Source of the DNA: Calliopsis andreniformis
Taxonomy: Eukaryota > Arthropoda > Insecta > Hymenoptera > Andrenidae
Assembly (NCBI RefSeq): GCF_051401765.1
Contig: NW_027480429.1
Span: 14,450,157-14,514,156 of the forward strand
Direction of reading: 5' to 3'
Length of the DNA stretch: 64,000 bases
The translations under genes were made by a program, and so were the position numbers. The notes under the pieces are model-generated. The model made no database searches, was not told the origin of the DNA, and saw nothing but the letters and a program-made list of their open reading frames with translations. Numbering within the stretch: the stretch's first letter is position 1; the number at the start of each line of letters is the position of its first letter. Positions 63,526-64,000 of this stretch are shown in pieces.

Positions 63526-64000
63526 CTACGTTCCGGGCAACCTAGGCTTCACTCCACGGCGTTGTTCCACCAGATCGAATAGTTAGGGCCTAAGAAGTCA
63601 ACACCAGAAGAATAAAATACAAAATAAATACAACAGCCTTTACACCGTATAAAACGAATAATTGCAACCCGTGTGAAAGTTATGGTCATTTCTACTTTCC
63701 GGGCAACCTAGGCTTCACCCTAGGGCGTTGTTCCACCTGATGGAATAGTTAGGTCCCAAGAAGTAAACGCCAGAAGCATAAAATACAATATAAATACAAC
63801 AGCTTTTCCATCGTATAAAACGAATAATTGCTACCAGTGTGAAAGTTATGGTCATTTCTACTTTCCGGGCAACCTAGGCTTCACTCTAGGGCGTTGCTCC
63901 ACCAGATCAAACAGTTAGGGCCTTAGAAGCCAACTCCCGAAGCATTAAATACAAAATAAATAGAACAGTTTTTCCATTGTATAAAACGAATAATTGCTAC
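63526..64000 (+). repeat. 13-mer HOR unit, copy 2, cut by window end
   Basis: The last about 475 bp repeats 61370-61844 without a difference that I noticed; the final 'aataattgctac' corresponds to 61833-61844. The unit presumably continues past the window. Confidence 0.84.

Larger units (their letters stand above)
1..64000 (+). repeat. Tandem satellite array, ~166 bp monomer, about 385 copies
   Basis: Landmarks such as 'taggcttcac', 'cataaaatac', 'aaaacgaataattg' and 'ggtcatttctac' recur every 165-167 bp throughout; the first ones are at 1, 167, 332, 499, 665 and 831. A consensus drawn by eye is 166 bp with 68 G+C. It has an A/T-rich core around 'cataaaatacaatataaata' and a more G/C-rich junction around 'ccgggcaacctagg'. 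All copies have the same orientation. Most divergence is single substitutions, with small 1-2 bp indels in some variants. No other sequence class interrupts the array and neither end is reached. Family and species are not recognised; a centromeric or other heterochromatic location is inferred from the structure alone. Confidence 0.98.

Noticed and set aside
1..64000. CRISPR array
   Set aside because: The repeated unit is a contiguous 166 bp with no short repeat plus unique spacer structure, and there are no cas genes.
1..64000. Telomeric repeat 'ttaggg', seen in most monomers
   Set aside because: It occurs once per monomer within 'gttagggcc' and never as tandem hexamers.
1..64000. CENP-B box (nTTCGnnnnAnnCGGGn)
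   Set aside because: The only CGGG on the forward strand, in 'tacgttccgggc', lacks the A three bases upstream and a correctly placed TTCG. The reverse-strand candidate at 'gcccgaagcat' lacks the required T and CGAA. No monomer I checked fits.

Overview
The whole 64 kb is satellite DNA. One monomer of about 166 bp (about 41% GC by my hand consensus) repeats head to tail on one strand from the first base to the last, roughly 385 times. I found no protein gene, RNA gene, transposon insertion, CRISPR array or unique-sequence island. The first base falls at the 'taggcttcac' phase of a monomer and the last base ends mid-monomer, so the array continues beyond both edges.

This points to a eukaryote and to centromeric, pericentromeric or other heterochromatic DNA. 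The monomer is close to chromatosome length. Its frequent variants include both products of CpG deamination (TpG and CpA), so I infer a genome with cytosine methylation, such as a plant or a vertebrate. I do not recognise the satellite family and cannot name a species.

Above the monomer level the array is a mosaic of segmental duplications, all in monomer register. There is no single higher-order repeat (HOR) length. Tandem or near-tandem units of 3, 6, 9, 11, 12, 13, 15, 23 and 42 monomers can be traced by shared rare variants, and longer-range copies lie 38, 55, 87 and 137 monomers apart. By region: 1-2879 is copied at 14426-17304. 4975-8780 is a 12-mer and a copy of it that lost one monomer. 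8785-12440 is a patchwork. 12445-14910 is copied at 18749-21214. 19701-23350 is two 11-mers. 23731-37529 is two 42-mers of 6,966 bp, each holding a doubled 6-mer. 39440-43228 holds a doubled 3-mer and a 9-mer repeated about 2.2 times. 45450-50433 is two 15-mers. 49895-52398 is copied at 59020-61523. 53300-57227 is a third, partial copy of the 42-mer. 57955-59738 is copied at 61772-63555. 61370-64000 is a 13-mer that starts again before the window ends.

The main points for follow-up are a strong hairpin-capable dyad at each monomer junction in a satellite with no recognisable CENP-B box, conversion-like patches between otherwise near-identical units, a Gag-type zinc-knuckle-like reading of the monomer that could hint at its origin, and the CpG decay pattern. 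Block edges were placed by eye where diagnostic variants change. Neighbouring monomers are similar, so most edges carry an uncertainty of tens of bases.
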